42,515 bases of DNA from assembly GCA_902491055.1 (NCBI GenBank), contig CABUGI010000007.1, forward strand, positions 1-42,515. Reading direction: 5' to 3'. Source of the DNA: an uncultured Collinsella sp. GTDB taxonomy: Bacteria > Actinomycetota > Coriobacteriia > Coriobacteriales > Coriobacteriaceae. Within the stretch, counting starts at the first letter, position 1. Every line of letters starts with the position of its first letter. The notes beneath the pieces were generated by a model. That model was not told where the DNA came from and made no database searches. It worked only from the letters and a program-made list of their open reading frames with translations. A program made the translations under genes and the position numbers. Positions 25,031 through 33,099 of the stretch are shown here, one piece after another.

Positions 25031-26374
25031 CTAGTTGGCCATAACGCCTTCGGTCCAAGCCTCAACGTCCTCGATGCGCAGGACGTTGGCGACCTCGGCC
25101 ACGCAGTCGACGCTGGCAAGCTCGGCGGCGGCAGCCTGGACGTCCTTCTCGAGCGCGCGGTGCGTCAGGAAGATGACCGAGCAGGCATCGCTGACGCCCG
25201 ATTTACCGTCCTCGACCTGGTTGATGAGCGAGATCGAGATGTTGTGCTTGGCAAAGATGTCGACCGTCTCGGACAGGGCACCCACGCGGTCGGCGACCTT
25301 CAGGCGCACATAGTACTTGGTCTGGAGCTCGTCCATGGGCTTAAAGGCGAGGTTGTGGCCATAGGGTTCAATCTCGGGCAGCGGAGTCACGCCGCGGCTG
25401 ATCTGCTCGGAGAGCGACAGGATATCGCCCACGACGGCGCTCGCGGTGGGGAAGGAGCCTGCGCCGGCACCGTAGAACATGGTCTCGCCCACGGCGTCGC
25501 CTACCACGTAGACAGCGTTCATGGCGCCGTTGACCTTGGCAAGCATGTGGTCGGCGGGGATCAGCGTGGGATGCACGCGGACGTCGACGCCGGCGTCGGT
25601 ATTGCGGGCGATGCCGAGCAGCTTAATGGTGTAGCCGAGCTCGCGGGCCTGGGCGATGTCCTCGGCGCCGATGGTACGGATACCCTGCTGGTACACATCG
25701 TCGGTGGTAACGCGGGTGCCAAAGCCGATGGAGGCGAGGATGGCCGTCTTGCTGGCGGCATCGAAGCCGTCGACGTCGGCGGACGGGTCGGCCTCGGCAT
25801 AGCCCTTGGCCTGCGCGTCGGCAAGCACGTCGGCGTAATCGGCGCCCTCGGCGTCCATGCGCGACAGGATATAGTTGGTGGTGCCGTTGAGAATGCCTGC
25901 GATGGTCAGGATCTTGTTGCCCACCAGGTCGTGCTCAAGTGTGCTCACGATGGGGATGCCGCCGCCGCAGCTGGCCTCGCACTTAATCTGCACGCCACAC
26001 GCGCGCGCCTTCTCGGCAAGCGTCTCGACATGACGGCCCAGCAGGGCCTTGTTGGCAGAGACGACGTGCTTGCCGTGCTCAAAGGCAGTGGTGAAGATCT
26101 CGGTTGCGGGATGCTCGCCACCGATCAGCTCGACGACGATGTCGACGGCGGGGTCGGTGACGACATCGCGCCAGTCGCCTGTAAAGGCCTCACGCTCAAT
26201 ACCGGCAGCCTCGGCCTGCTCCCAGGCAAGCGCGCAGGCACGGGTCAGCTTAAGGTCGATGCCGTAGGCTGCCAGGTACTCATCGTGGTGGCTCTTGATC
26301 AGACGGGCCACGCCGCCGCCGACGGTTCCAAGACCGATGAGGCCGACGTTCACGGTGCGCAGGGGTTCGCTCAT
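25031..26374 (-). CDS. hom: Homoserine dehydrogenase with C-terminal ACT domain
   Basis: A 447-residue enzyme reducing aspartate semialdehyde to homoserine for Thr/Met/Ile synthesis. NAD-binding GLIGLGTVGGGV (about 11-22), VVSANKALL (about 108-116), the substrate region GILNGTTNYIL (about 184-194) and GYAEADPSADVDGFDAASK (about 214-232) with its Lys are present. An ACT domain (about 360-435, with KVADRVGALSETVDIFAKHN) suggests feedback control by threonine. AAGGAG precedes ATG 26374. It is monocistronic, bounded by a terminator. Confidence 0.95.
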   Translation of the reverse strand: MSEPLRTVNVGLIGLGTVGGGVARLIKSHHDEYLAAYGIDLKLTRACALAWEQAEAAGIEREAFTGDWRDVVTDPAVDIVVELIGGEHPATEIFTTAFEHGKHVVSANKALLGRHVETLAEKARACGVQIKCEASCGGGIPIVSTLEHDLVGNKILTIAGILNGTTNYILSRMDAEGADYADVLADAQAKGYAEADPSADVDGFDAASKTAILASIGFGTRVTTDDVYQQGIRTIGAEDIAQARELGYTIKLLGIARNTDAGVDVRVHPTLIPADHMLAKVNGAMNAVYVVGDAVGETMFYGAGAGSFPTASAVVGDILSLSEQISRGVTPLPEIEPYGHNLAFKPMDELQTKYYVRLKVADRVGALSETVDIFAKHNISISLINQVEDGKSGVSDACSVIFLTHRALEKDVQAAAAELASVDCVAEVANVLRIEDVEAWTEGVMAN

Positions 26375-26428
26375 AGATAGCTCCTTCGTGCATCTTATGG
26401 ATGGATTAACCGCTTAAAGGTTGAGTGC

Positions 26429-26434
26429 ATTCTA
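26429..26434 (-). promoter_or_regulatory. -10 element for hom
   Basis: TAGAAT reads on the minus strand about 55 bp upstream of the hom start. The -35 region is not a good match. Between it and the gene lies AACC-GCTTAAA-GGTT, a small possible hairpin. Confidence 0.4.
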
Positions 26435-26492
26435 GCGTGAACCGAGGGCGCGTGCTCGCCAGGCAACAGGAGTCGCACAAAACGGCACCCCA

Positions 26493-26556
26493 GAAACGCT
26501 GCGGAAACATTGGAAACATGCTCGCTACAAACGGAACTCCGTAACAAACTGTCAAC
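26493..26556 (+). promoter_or_regulatory. GAAAC/GTAAC repeats upstream of the first Liv binding-protein gene
   Basis: GAAAC (26493-26497), GAAAC (26504-26508) after exactly six bases, and a third GAAAC (26513-26517) lie 110-130 bp upstream of the gene, then GTAAC-n6-TCAAC at 26541-26556. A better GTAAC-n6-GAAAC copy precedes the second binding-protein gene. The pattern resembles the GTnAC-n6-GAAAC box of actinobacterial GlnR, a nitrogen regulator, but no GlnR gene is seen here. Confidence 0.35.
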
Positions 26557-26624
26557 GTTTGCACCATAAGGTTTGCCCTGTACCGCAAGACGGCCGCACC
26601 GCGGCCAGCGAAAAGGGGGACACC

Positions 26625-27791
26625 ATGTTTAGCATCAACAACGTACTTAACCGCAGGAGTTTCTTGGCTGGCGCCGCGGCGCTCGGTGGCACCGCGGCGC
26701 TCGCTGGTTGCTCGTCGGGTGGCTCGGAGGGCGGCTCCGCCGATGACGGCAAGACCTTCAAGATCGGTGTCATCGGCCCTCTGACCGGCGCCGCGGCAAC
26801 CTATGGCGTTTCGGCCGAGAAGGGTGCCAAGCTCGCCGCCAAGGATTTCTCGACCAAGGACCTCAAACTCTCGCTTAAGTCCGAGGATGACGTCGCTGAC
26901 GGCGAGAAGGCTATCAACGCCTTCAATACCCTGTGTGACTGGGGCATGCAGGCGCTCGTCGGTCCGGTCACCACCGGTGCTGCCGTCGCTGTCTCGGGCG
27001 AGATTGCCGACGACATGCTCATGGTCACGCCCTCGGCCTCGTCTCTCGACGTCACCAAGGATAAGACCACGGTCTTTCAGGTTTGCTTCACCGATCCCAC
27101 CATGGGCGCCAGCGCCGCGAAGTTCTTGGCCGAGAAGTACGCGGATGCCAAGATTGCCCTGTTCTACAACTCCGGCGATACGTACAGCTCGGGTGTTGCC
27201 GATGCCTTTGCCGAGCAGGCCAAGGAGTCCAAACTTGATATCGTCGATACCGAGACCTTTAAGGACGATTCCTCCACGAGCTTTACCAACCAGCTCACCA
27301 AGGCCAAGGAGGCCGGCGCCACGCTCATCTTTGCGCCGATCTACTACACGCCGGCGTCCGTTTTGCTCAAGAACGCCAAGGACATGGGCTACGACATGAC
27401 CCTCATGGGTACCGACGGCATGGACGGCCTACTCTCTGTGGAAGGCTTCGATACCTCTCTTGCCGAGGGCGTACTGCTCATGACCCCGTTTTCGGCTGAC
27501 GATGAGAAGAATGCCGACTTCGTCAAAGCCTATAAGGATGCCTACGACGAGACACCCAACCAGTTTGCCGCCGACGCCTACGATTGCGTCCACGCCATTG
27601 TCGAGGCCATCGACAAGGCGGGGATTGACATTACGGCCGACGGTGCCGACATTGCCGGCGACCTTGCCAAGGCCATGCGCAAGATCAAGATCGAGGGCCT
27701 GACAGGCGAGCTGACGTGGAATGACGAGGGCCAGGTCGAAAAGCCCGCTACGGCCTATGTGATCCAGGACGGCAAGTACATCGCCGCCTAA
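26625..27791 (+). CDS. Branched-chain amino-acid ABC transporter substrate-binding lipoprotein (copy 1)
   Basis: A 388-residue periplasmic-type binding protein (LivJ family). ATG 26625 follows AAAAGGGGG. The signal region has twin Arg in NRRSFLAG and lipobox LAGC (Cys about 26), so it is probably a Tat-exported lipoprotein. The mature domain starts KIGVIGPLTGAAATYG; further motifs are VGPVTTGAAVAVSG and APIYYTPASVLLKNA. It binds branched-chain or related amino acids for the LivHMGF permease downstream. It is closely similar to the next gene. Many lysines use AAG and other optimal codons, consistent with high expression. Confidence 0.9.
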   Translation: MFSINNVLNRRSFLAGAAALGGTAALAGCSSGGSEGGSADDGKTFKIGVIGPLTGAAATYGVSAEKGAKLAAKDFSTKDLKLSLKSEDDVADGEKAINAFNTLCDWGMQALVGPVTTGAAVAVSGEIADDMLMVTPSASSLDVTKDKTTVFQVCFTDPTMGASAAKFLAEKYADAKIALFYNSGDTYSSGVADAFAEQAKESKLDIVDTETFKDDSSTSFTNQLTKAKEAGATLIFAPIYYTPASVLLKNAKDMGYDMTLMGTDGMDGLLSVEGFDTSLAEGVLLMTPFSADDEKNADFVKAYKDAYDETPNQFAADAYDCVHAIVEAIDKAGIDITADGADIAGDLAKAMRKIKIEGLTGELTWNDEGQVEKPATAYVIQDGKYIAA

Positions 27792-27843
27792 GTGCGCATA
27801 AAGCGCGACCGGTGAGGCCGTTTTATTCAGGGAAGGGACGCCT

Positions 27844-27859
27844 GTAACAGAACGGAAAC
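27844..27859 (+). promoter_or_regulatory. GTAAC-n6-GAAAC box before the second binding-protein gene
   Basis: GTAAC (27844-27848), six bases, then GAAAC (27855-27859) fits the half-site arrangement described for GlnR in actinobacteria. Next to an amino-acid uptake operon, control by nitrogen supply would make sense. This is inference from the motif alone. Confidence 0.4.
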
Positions 27860-27901
27860 ATTACTTTCACACAATAAAGTGGCCTTACTGCATAAAGTAA
27901 T
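27860..27901 (+). repeat. 8-bp inverted repeat in the Liv leader
   Basis: ATTACTTT (27860-27867) and AAAGTAAT (27894-27901) pair perfectly. An inner ATAAAGT (27874-27880) can pair with part of the left arm instead, so two folds are possible. It could be an operator or an RNA switch; no T-run follows. Confidence 0.4.
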
Positions 27902-28020
27902 AGAAATACGCAGAATTATGGATAAATGAACAAATCCAAAGAAAAGTTGAAATAATCGCCACTTTCCTTAACTAAAGCGTCTAGTATTTTGCGAACGCTG
28001 AACACGGCGAAGGATGGCCT

Positions 28021-28041
28021 GTCGGGTAACCGAAACCCGAC
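28021..28041 (+). promoter_or_regulatory. Hairpin immediately upstream of the second binding-protein ribosome site
   Basis: GTCGGGT-AACCGAA-ACCCGAC is a perfect 7-bp stem with a seven-base loop, ending about 10 bp before the GAGAGGAG ribosome site. It may protect the abundant mRNA's 5' end or affect translation. Confidence 0.5.
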
Positions 28042-28062
28042 GAGATTTGAGAGGAGAGCCGC

Positions 28063-29250
28063 ATGTCGAGCCTCACCGGTAAGTCATTGAACCCTGTTAT
28101 GAATCGCAGGAGCGTTATCGCGAGCGCAGCAGGTCTGGGGGCGATGTCCATTCTAGCCGGCTGCTCCTCCAACGGCGGCGATAGCGGTTCCGCTTCGGGC
28201 GACGCTTCGTTTAAGATCGGCACCATCGGCCCGCTGACCGGTGCCAACGCGTCCTACGGCAAGTCCGTTACCCAGGGTGTCGAGCTTGGCTGCAAGGATT
28301 TCTCGACCAAGGAGCTGCCGCTTGCCAGCAAGGCCGAGGATGACCAGGCCGACGGCGAGAAGGCCGTCAACGCCTTCAACACCCTGCTCGACTGGGGCAT
28401 GCAGGCCCTCGTCGGCCCGACCACCACGGGTGCGTCGGTTGCCGTTGCCGCCGAGTGCGGTAACGACCCCAAGACGTTCATGATCACCCCGTCCGCGTCC
28501 TCCGAGGACGTCACCGACGGCAAGGATTGCGTCTTCCAGGTTTGCTTCACCGACCCCAACCAGGGTGTCAACGCTGCCAAGTTCCTGGCGCAGAAGTATG
28601 CGGACGAGAAGTTCGTGCTGTTCTATAACTCCGGCGACGCATATTCTTCGGGCATCGCAGATTCCTTTAAGGCCCAGGCCGCTGAGTCCAAGCTCGAGAT
28701 TGTTGACGAGGAGACCTTTAAGGACGACTCCGCCACGAGCTTTACGAACCAGCTGACCAAGGCCAAGCAGGCCGGCGCCACCATGATCTTTGCGCCGATC
28801 TACTACACGCCGGCGTCCGTCCTGCTCAAGAACGCCAAGGACATGGGCTACGACGTCAAGATGATGGGCTGCGACGGCATGGACGGCATCCTGGGCGTTG
28901 AGGGCTTCGATACCTCTCTTGCCGAGGGCCTGCTGCTCATGACCCCGTTCTCCGCCGACGACGAGAAGAACGCCGACTTCGTTAACGCTTACAAGGATAA
29001 GTACGGCGATACCCCCGACCAGTTTGCCGCCGACGCCTACGACGGCGTGCACGCGGTGGCCGAGGCCGTCAAGGAGGTCGGTCTTGGTGTCGACGCCGAT
29101 CCGACCGAGGTCGCCGAGAAGCTGTCCAAGGCTATGCTCAAGATTACCGTTGACGGTCTGACCGGCAAGCTCACCTGGAACGATAAGGGCCAGGTCCAGA
29201 AGGAGCCCACGGCGTACGTCATCACCGACGGCAAGTACGTACAGGCCTAA
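28063..29250 (+). CDS. Branched-chain amino-acid ABC transporter substrate-binding lipoprotein (copy 2)
   Basis: A 395-residue LivJ-family protein and tandem paralogue of the preceding gene. ATG 28063 follows GAGAGGAG; an internal ATG (28099) would start at NRRSV. The signal has twin Arg (RRSVIA) and lipobox ILAGC. The fold start KIGTIGPLTGANASYG and APIYYTPASVLLKNA match copy 1. The two genes share long nearly identical DNA around 27330-27520 and 28790-28985, consistent with recent duplication or gene conversion, while N-terminal ligand-pocket stretches differ. It sits directly before livH and is probably the main receptor of the operon. Confidence 0.9.
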   Translation: MSSLTGKSLNPVMNRRSVIASAAGLGAMSILAGCSSNGGDSGSASGDASFKIGTIGPLTGANASYGKSVTQGVELGCKDFSTKELPLASKAEDDQADGEKAVNAFNTLLDWGMQALVGPTTTGASVAVAAECGNDPKTFMITPSASSEDVTDGKDCVFQVCFTDPNQGVNAAKFLAQKYADEKFVLFYNSGDAYSSGIADSFKAQAAESKLEIVDEETFKDDSATSFTNQLTKAKQAGATMIFAPIYYTPASVLLKNAKDMGYDVKMMGCDGMDGILGVEGFDTSLAEGLLLMTPFSADDEKNADFVNAYKDKYGDTPDQFAADAYDGVHAVAEAVKEVGLGVDADPTEVAEKLSKAMLKITVDGLTGKLTWNDKGQVQKEPTAYVITDGKYVQA

Positions 29251-29281
29251 TTGGCCGCCTTACATAGAGCGGTTTTGATCC

Positions 29282-29313
29282 CAAGCAGGGGAGGTTTTGG
29301 CCTTCCCTGCTTG
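29282..29313 (+). terminator. Strong hairpin after the second binding-protein gene
   Basis: CAAGCAGGGGAGG (29282-29294) pairs with CCTTCCCTGCTTG (29301-29313), 13 bp with one G-U, around six bases. There is no T-run, so partial termination or mRNA 3'-end protection is likelier. That would leave more binding protein than permease, as is usual in ABC operons. Confidence 0.55.
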
Positions 29314-29323
29314 CTTGGTATCT

Positions 29324-29343
29324 AGGGACAGTGTAACGTCCCT
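29324..29343 (+). repeat. Second hairpin before livH (AGGGAC/GTCCCT)
   Basis: AGGGAC (29324-29329) and GTCCCT (29338-29343) pair around eight bases and are followed by GTTTCAT. It contains GTAAC and shares the GGGAC core with other intergenic palindromes of the window. Confidence 0.4.
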
Positions 29344-29389
29344 GTTTCATACATTAACTGGAAACCTATTCGAAAGGGGGATGTGGAAC

Positions 29390-30271
29390 ATGACGGTCTT
29401 TATCCAATACCTGGTCAACGGCCTGTCCATGGGCAGCGTCTACGCCATCATCGCGTTGGGCTACACCATGGTCTACGGTATCGCCAAGATGCTCAACTTC
29501 GCTCACGGCGACGTCATCATGGTCGGTGCTTATGTCTCGTTCTGCGCCACGTCGTATCTCGGCCTCCCAGGCTGGGCATCTGTAGTTCTCTCTTGTGTGG
29601 TCTGCACGGTTCTCGGTGTTCTCATTGAGGGTTTGGCCTATAAGCCGCTGCGCCAGGCGGGCCCGCTGGCCGTTCTGATCACGGCCATCGGCGTGTCTTA
29701 CTTCCTGCAGAACGCCGCGCAGCTTCTGTGGGGCGCCACGCCCAAGAACTTCACTTCGCTCGTCACCTTTCCGGTGCCGGAGTTCTTGGCCAAGTTCAAC
29801 GTAAGCGCCGTCTCGCTCGTCACCATCGTCGCCTGCCTGGTTATCATGGCCGGCCTGATGTTCTTTACAGGTAAGACCAAGATGGGCAAGGCCATGCGCG
29901 CCGTGTCCGAGGACAAGGCCGCCGCTCAGCTCATGGGCATCAACGTCAACCGCACCATCTCGATGACGTTCGCTATCGGCTCGGCGCTTGCCGCCATCGC
30001 CGGCGTGCTCCTGTGCTCCTACTCGCCGGTGCTGCAGCCCACGACGGGCGCCATGCCTGGCATCAAGGCCTTCGACGCTGCCGTTTTCGGCGGCATCGGC
30101 TCCATTCCCGGTGCCTTTGTCGGCGGCATTCTCATCGGCATCATCGAGGCGATGGCGCAGGCTTACATTTCCACGAGCCTTGCCAACTCCATCGTCTTTG
30201 GTGTTTTGATCATCGTCCTGCTCGTCAAGCCTGCCGGCCTCTTGGGCAAGTACGTCCCCGAGAAGGTGTAG
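29390..30271 (+). CDS. livH: Branched-chain amino-acid ABC transporter permease LivH
   Basis: A 293-residue inner-membrane permease. ATG 29390 is used because AAAGGGGG lies nine bases upstream; ATG 29381 touches that site. About eight membrane segments; LivH motifs include LNFAHGDVIMVGAY (about 34-47), GKAMRAVSEDKAAAQLMGIN (about 165-184) and AFDAAVFGGIGSIPGAFVGG (about 226-245). It pairs with LivM to form the pore for amino acids delivered by the lipoproteins. The stop is next to the livM start. Confidence 0.93.
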   Translation: MTVFIQYLVNGLSMGSVYAIIALGYTMVYGIAKMLNFAHGDVIMVGAYVSFCATSYLGLPGWASVVLSCVVCTVLGVLIEGLAYKPLRQAGPLAVLITAIGVSYFLQNAAQLLWGATPKNFTSLVTFPVPEFLAKFNVSAVSLVTIVACLVIMAGLMFFTGKTKMGKAMRAVSEDKAAAQLMGINVNRTISMTFAIGSALAAIAGVLLCSYSPVLQPTTGAMPGIKAFDAAVFGGIGSIPGAFVGGILIGIIEAMAQAYISTSLANSIVFGVLIIVLLVKPAGLLGKYVPEKV

Positions 30272-31360
30272 GTGAGCGTTATGAAGTTTCTTAAAGACAA
30301 GCAGACGCGTCACGACTTTGTTACGTACGCCATGTGCCTTGTGGCGTTCGCCATCGTGTTCTTTATGCAGTCTAACCACATGATCCCGCGCATGATCGCC
30401 GGTCAGCTGGTTCCCATCACGGCCTATATCGTCATGGCCATCTCCCTTAACCTCGTCGTCGGCATCGCGGGCGATTTGTCGCTGGGCCACGCGGGCTTTA
30501 TGAGCGTCGGCGCCTATACGGGAATCGTCACCGCCGTCGCACTGGAGAGCGCCGTTCCGTCCGATCCGATGCGTCTGATCATCAGCATTGTGGTCGGCGC
30601 TATCGCCGCTGCCATCTTGGGCTTCTTGATCGGTATCCCGGTCCTGCGCCTGAGCGGCGACTATCTGGCCATCGTGACCCTGGCTTTTGGCGAGATCATC
30701 AAAGAGGTCGTCACCTGCCTCATTGTGGGCGTCGATTCCCGCGGCCTGCATGTGATCTTTAACATCACGGGTAACTCCACGATCGACGACCTGCACCTGC
30801 TCGAGGACGGCACCGCCATTATCAAGGGCGCGCAGGGCGCATCGGGCGTGTCGACCTATTCGACCTTCCTTGCCGGCGCAATCCTGGTTATGGTCGCGCT
30901 CGTGATTGTGCTCAACCTGGTTCGCAGCCGTACCGGTCGTGCCATCATTGCCGTGCGCGACAACAAGATTGCTGCCGAGTCCGTGGGCATCTCCGTCACC
31001 CAGTACCGCATGATCGCCTTCGTGGTTTCCGCTGCCCTCGCCGGTGCTGCCGGAGCCCTGTTCGGCGGTAACTTCTCGCAGCTTTCCGCCACTAAGTTCG
31101 ACTTCAATACGTCCATCCTCATTCTGGTGTTCGTGGTCCTGGGCGGCCTGGGCAACATGCGCGGCTCCGTTATCGCTGCGGCGCTGCTCACGGTGCTCCC
31201 CGAGCTGCTCCGTCAGTTCTCGGACTACCGCATGCTCATCTATGCCATCGTGTTGATTCTGGTCATGGTCTTTACTAACAACCCACAGCTCAAGGCGTTC
31301 TTCGCACGCATTAAGGACCGCTTTGCTTCCAAGAAGGAGGTGGCAGCCGATGCCCAGTAA
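30272..31360 (+). CDS. livM: Branched-chain amino-acid ABC transporter permease LivM
   Basis: A 362-residue permease. GTG 30272 follows directly on the livH stop; ATG 30281 is an alternative start. An N-terminal extension with a membrane segment precedes the LivM core: LNLVVGIAGDLSLGHAGFMS (about 60-79), LSGDYLAIVTLAFGEII (about 128-144) and GRAIIAVRDNKIAAESVGIS (about 222-241). The cytosolic C-terminus is Lys-rich. It overlaps livG by 11 bp. Confidence 0.93.
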   Translation: MSVMKFLKDKQTRHDFVTYAMCLVAFAIVFFMQSNHMIPRMIAGQLVPITAYIVMAISLNLVVGIAGDLSLGHAGFMSVGAYTGIVTAVALESAVPSDPMRLIISIVVGAIAAAILGFLIGIPVLRLSGDYLAIVTLAFGEIIKEVVTCLIVGVDSRGLHVIFNITGNSTIDDLHLLEDGTAIIKGAQGASGVSTYSTFLAGAILVMVALVIVLNLVRSRTGRAIIAVRDNKIAAESVGISVTQYRMIAFVVSAALAGAAGALFGGNFSQLSATKFDFNTSILILVFVVLGGLGNMRGSVIAAALLTVLPELLRQFSDYRMLIYAIVLILVMVFTNNPQLKAFFARIKDRFASKKEVAADAQ

Positions 31361-32210
31361 GTTTGAGTTCAACAAGGGCAAGATGGTCCCGTATCCTTCT
31401 GGCGCCATCGTTCCCGACCGCGACTTGGGCCAGCGCCCGGCGCTCGAGTGCATCCACCTGGGCATTGAATTCGGCGGTCTTAAGGCAGTCGATGACTTTA
31501 GCCTGACCATCGGCAAGACTGAGATCGCCGGTCTCATCGGCCCCAACGGTGCCGGCAAGACCACGGTCTTCAACCTGCTCACCAAGGTGTACCAGCCTAC
31601 GCACGGCACCATCCTGCTCGACGGTGAGGACACCTCGGGCAAGTCGGTCTACCAGGTCAACCGCATGGGTATTGCCCGTACGTTCCAGAACATTCGCCTG
31701 TTCAACACCATGACGGTGGAGGACAACGTTAAGGTCGGCCTGCACAACCAGGAGCGCTACTCCGGCTTTGAGGGCGTGCTGCGCCTGCCGACGTATTGGA
31801 AGCACGAGAAGGCCGCCCACGAGCGCGCCATGGAGCTGCTGTCCATTTTTGACATGGAGCACCTGGCAAATGAACAGGCCGGCTCGCTTCCTTACGGCGC
31901 TCAGCGTCGTCTGGAAATCGTCCGCGCGCTTGCCACCAACCCCAAGTTGCTGCTGCTCGACGAGCCTGCCGCCGGCATGAACCCGTCCGAGACCGCAGAG
32001 CTCATGGCGAACATCGTCAAGATTCGCGACACCTTCGGCATCGCCATCATGCTTATCGAGCATGATATGTCGCTCGTCATGAACATCTGCGAGGGCATCT
32101 GCGTGCTTAACTTTGGCAAGGTTATCGCCAAGGGCACGGCAGAGGAAATCCAGAACAACGACGCCGTTATCGAGGCGTATCTGGGTAAGCAGGATAAGGG
32201 GGAGAACTAA
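31350..32210 (+). CDS. livG: Branched-chain amino-acid ABC transporter ATPase LivG
   Basis: A 286-residue ATPase. ATG 31350 follows AAGGAGG inside the end of livM. An about 30-residue N-terminal extension precedes the ABC core. Walker A GPNGAGKTT (about 64-72), a LivG-type signature with LPYGAQRRLEI (about 184-194), Walker B LLLLDEPAAGMN (about 205-216) and H-loop IEHDM. It pairs with LivF, whose gene begins at the base after its stop. Confidence 0.93.
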   Translation: MPSKFEFNKGKMVPYPSGAIVPDRDLGQRPALECIHLGIEFGGLKAVDDFSLTIGKTEIAGLIGPNGAGKTTVFNLLTKVYQPTHGTILLDGEDTSGKSVYQVNRMGIARTFQNIRLFNTMTVEDNVKVGLHNQERYSGFEGVLRLPTYWKHEKAAHERAMELLSIFDMEHLANEQAGSLPYGAQRRLEIVRALATNPKLLLLDEPAAGMNPSETAELMANIVKIRDTFGIAIMLIEHDMSLVMNICEGICVLNFGKVIAKGTAEEIQNNDAVIEAYLGKQDKGEN

Positions 32211-32924
32211 ATGGCAGAGCCGATGCTTTCCGTCTACAACATCAACGTCTGGTACGGCGCCATCCACGCCATCAAGGACATCTCCTTTAACGTCAACGAG
32301 GGTGAGATCGTGGCCTTGATTGGTGCCAACGGTGCCGGCAAGTCCACAACGCTCAAGACCGTCTCGGGCCTGCTGCGCTCCAAGACCGGCTCCATCAAGT
32401 TTATGGGCGAGGACATTACCCATACGCCTGCCGACAAGCTGGTGGGCAAGGGCTTGGCCCAGGTTCCCGAGGGCCGCCGCGCCTTTTTGCAGATGACGGT
32501 CGAGGAGAACCTGGAGATGGGCGCCTATACACAGCCCAAGTCCACAATTGCCCCGGGCCTGGAGCGTGTCTACGAGCAGTTCCCGCGCCTGAAGGAACGT
32601 CGTCGCCAGGTTGCCGGTACCCTTTCAGGCGGCGAGCAGCAGATGCTCGTTATGGGGCGTGCCCTTATGAGTAACCCCAAGCTGCTCATGCTCGACGAGC
32701 CTTCCATGGGCTTGGCGCCGATTCTGATTGAGCAGATCTTCCAGATTGTCGAGGACCTGCACAAGGCTGGCACCACGGTGCTTCTGGTCGAGCAAAACGC
32801 GCAGATGGCGCTTTCCATCGCCACGCGCGGCTACGTGCTCGAGACCGGCAAGATCACCATGACCGGTACCGGCCAAGAGCTCCTGCACGACGATAACGTC
32901 CGCAAAGCCTACCTCGGAGGCTAA
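32211..32924 (+). CDS. livF: Branched-chain amino-acid ABC transporter ATPase LivF
   Basis: A 237-residue ATPase with start directly after livG and AAGGGGGAG upstream. Walker A GANGAGKSTT (about 38-47), LivF stretch VPEGRRAFLQMTVEENLEMG (about 85-104), signature TLSGGEQQML (about 140-149), Walker B LLMLDEPSMGLAP and VEQNAQ (H-loop position Gln, as in LivF). It is the last gene of the Liv operon and is followed by a very strong terminator. Confidence 0.94.
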   Translation: MAEPMLSVYNINVWYGAIHAIKDISFNVNEGEIVALIGANGAGKSTTLKTVSGLLRSKTGSIKFMGEDITHTPADKLVGKGLAQVPEGRRAFLQMTVEENLEMGAYTQPKSTIAPGLERVYEQFPRLKERRRQVAGTLSGGEQQMLVMGRALMSNPKLLMLDEPSMGLAPILIEQIFQIVEDLHKAGTTVLLVEQNAQMALSIATRGYVLETGKITMTGTGQELLHDDNVRKAYLGG

Positions 32925-32934
32925 CCCACCTAAC

Positions 32935-32971
32935 AAAAGGGGCGCTGACTATCTCAGTCAGCGCCCCTTTT
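32935..32971 (+). terminator. Intrinsic terminator of the Liv operon
   Basis: AAAAGGGGCGCTGACT (32935-32950) and AGTCAGCGCCCCTTTT (32956-32971) are perfectly complementary over 16 bp with a five-base loop and end in T5. It begins 10 bp after the livF stop. Confidence 0.95.
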
Positions 32972-32972
32972 T

Positions 32973-33041
32973 AAGTTGCGGTGAAATGGGGACTGAATAC
33001 GGGCTCCAGAGGCCAAAAGAGTCCCTATTCCACCGCAACTT
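32973..33041. repeat. 22-bp-arm inverted repeat (REP/MITE-like) between Liv terminator and cutC
   Basis: AAGTTGCGGTGAAATGGGGA plus CT (32973-32994) pairs with the 22 bases at 33020-33041, differing by one mismatch and one G-U pair, around 25 bases. It abuts the Liv terminator. The size and near-perfect arms suit a dispersed palindromic element; there is no coding capacity. It could instead help shape the cutC leader. Confidence 0.75.
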
Positions 33042-33099
33042 CATGGGGATGTGTGACAATGCCCGTCGGAAAACATCTGCTGTCTTTGGGGGTCTATCT

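Larger units (their letters stand above)
27792..28062 (+). other. A/T-rich leader between the two binding-protein genes (271 bp)
   Basis: Markedly A/T-richer than its surroundings. It holds GTAAC-n6-GAAAC at 27844-27859, an 8-bp inverted repeat ATTACTTT/AAAGTAAT at 27860-27901 and a GTCGGGT/ACCCGAC hairpin at 28021-28041 about 10 bp before the ribosome site. I see no gene. A separate promoter for the second binding protein and permease is likely; TTGAAA followed by TAACTA (about 27947-27975) is a weak candidate. Confidence 0.5.

Noticed and set aside
29366..31642. 758-codon minus-strand frame opposite livH/livM
   Set aside because: His/Asp/Gln-rich product with no domains; mirror image of well-defined Liv permease genes.
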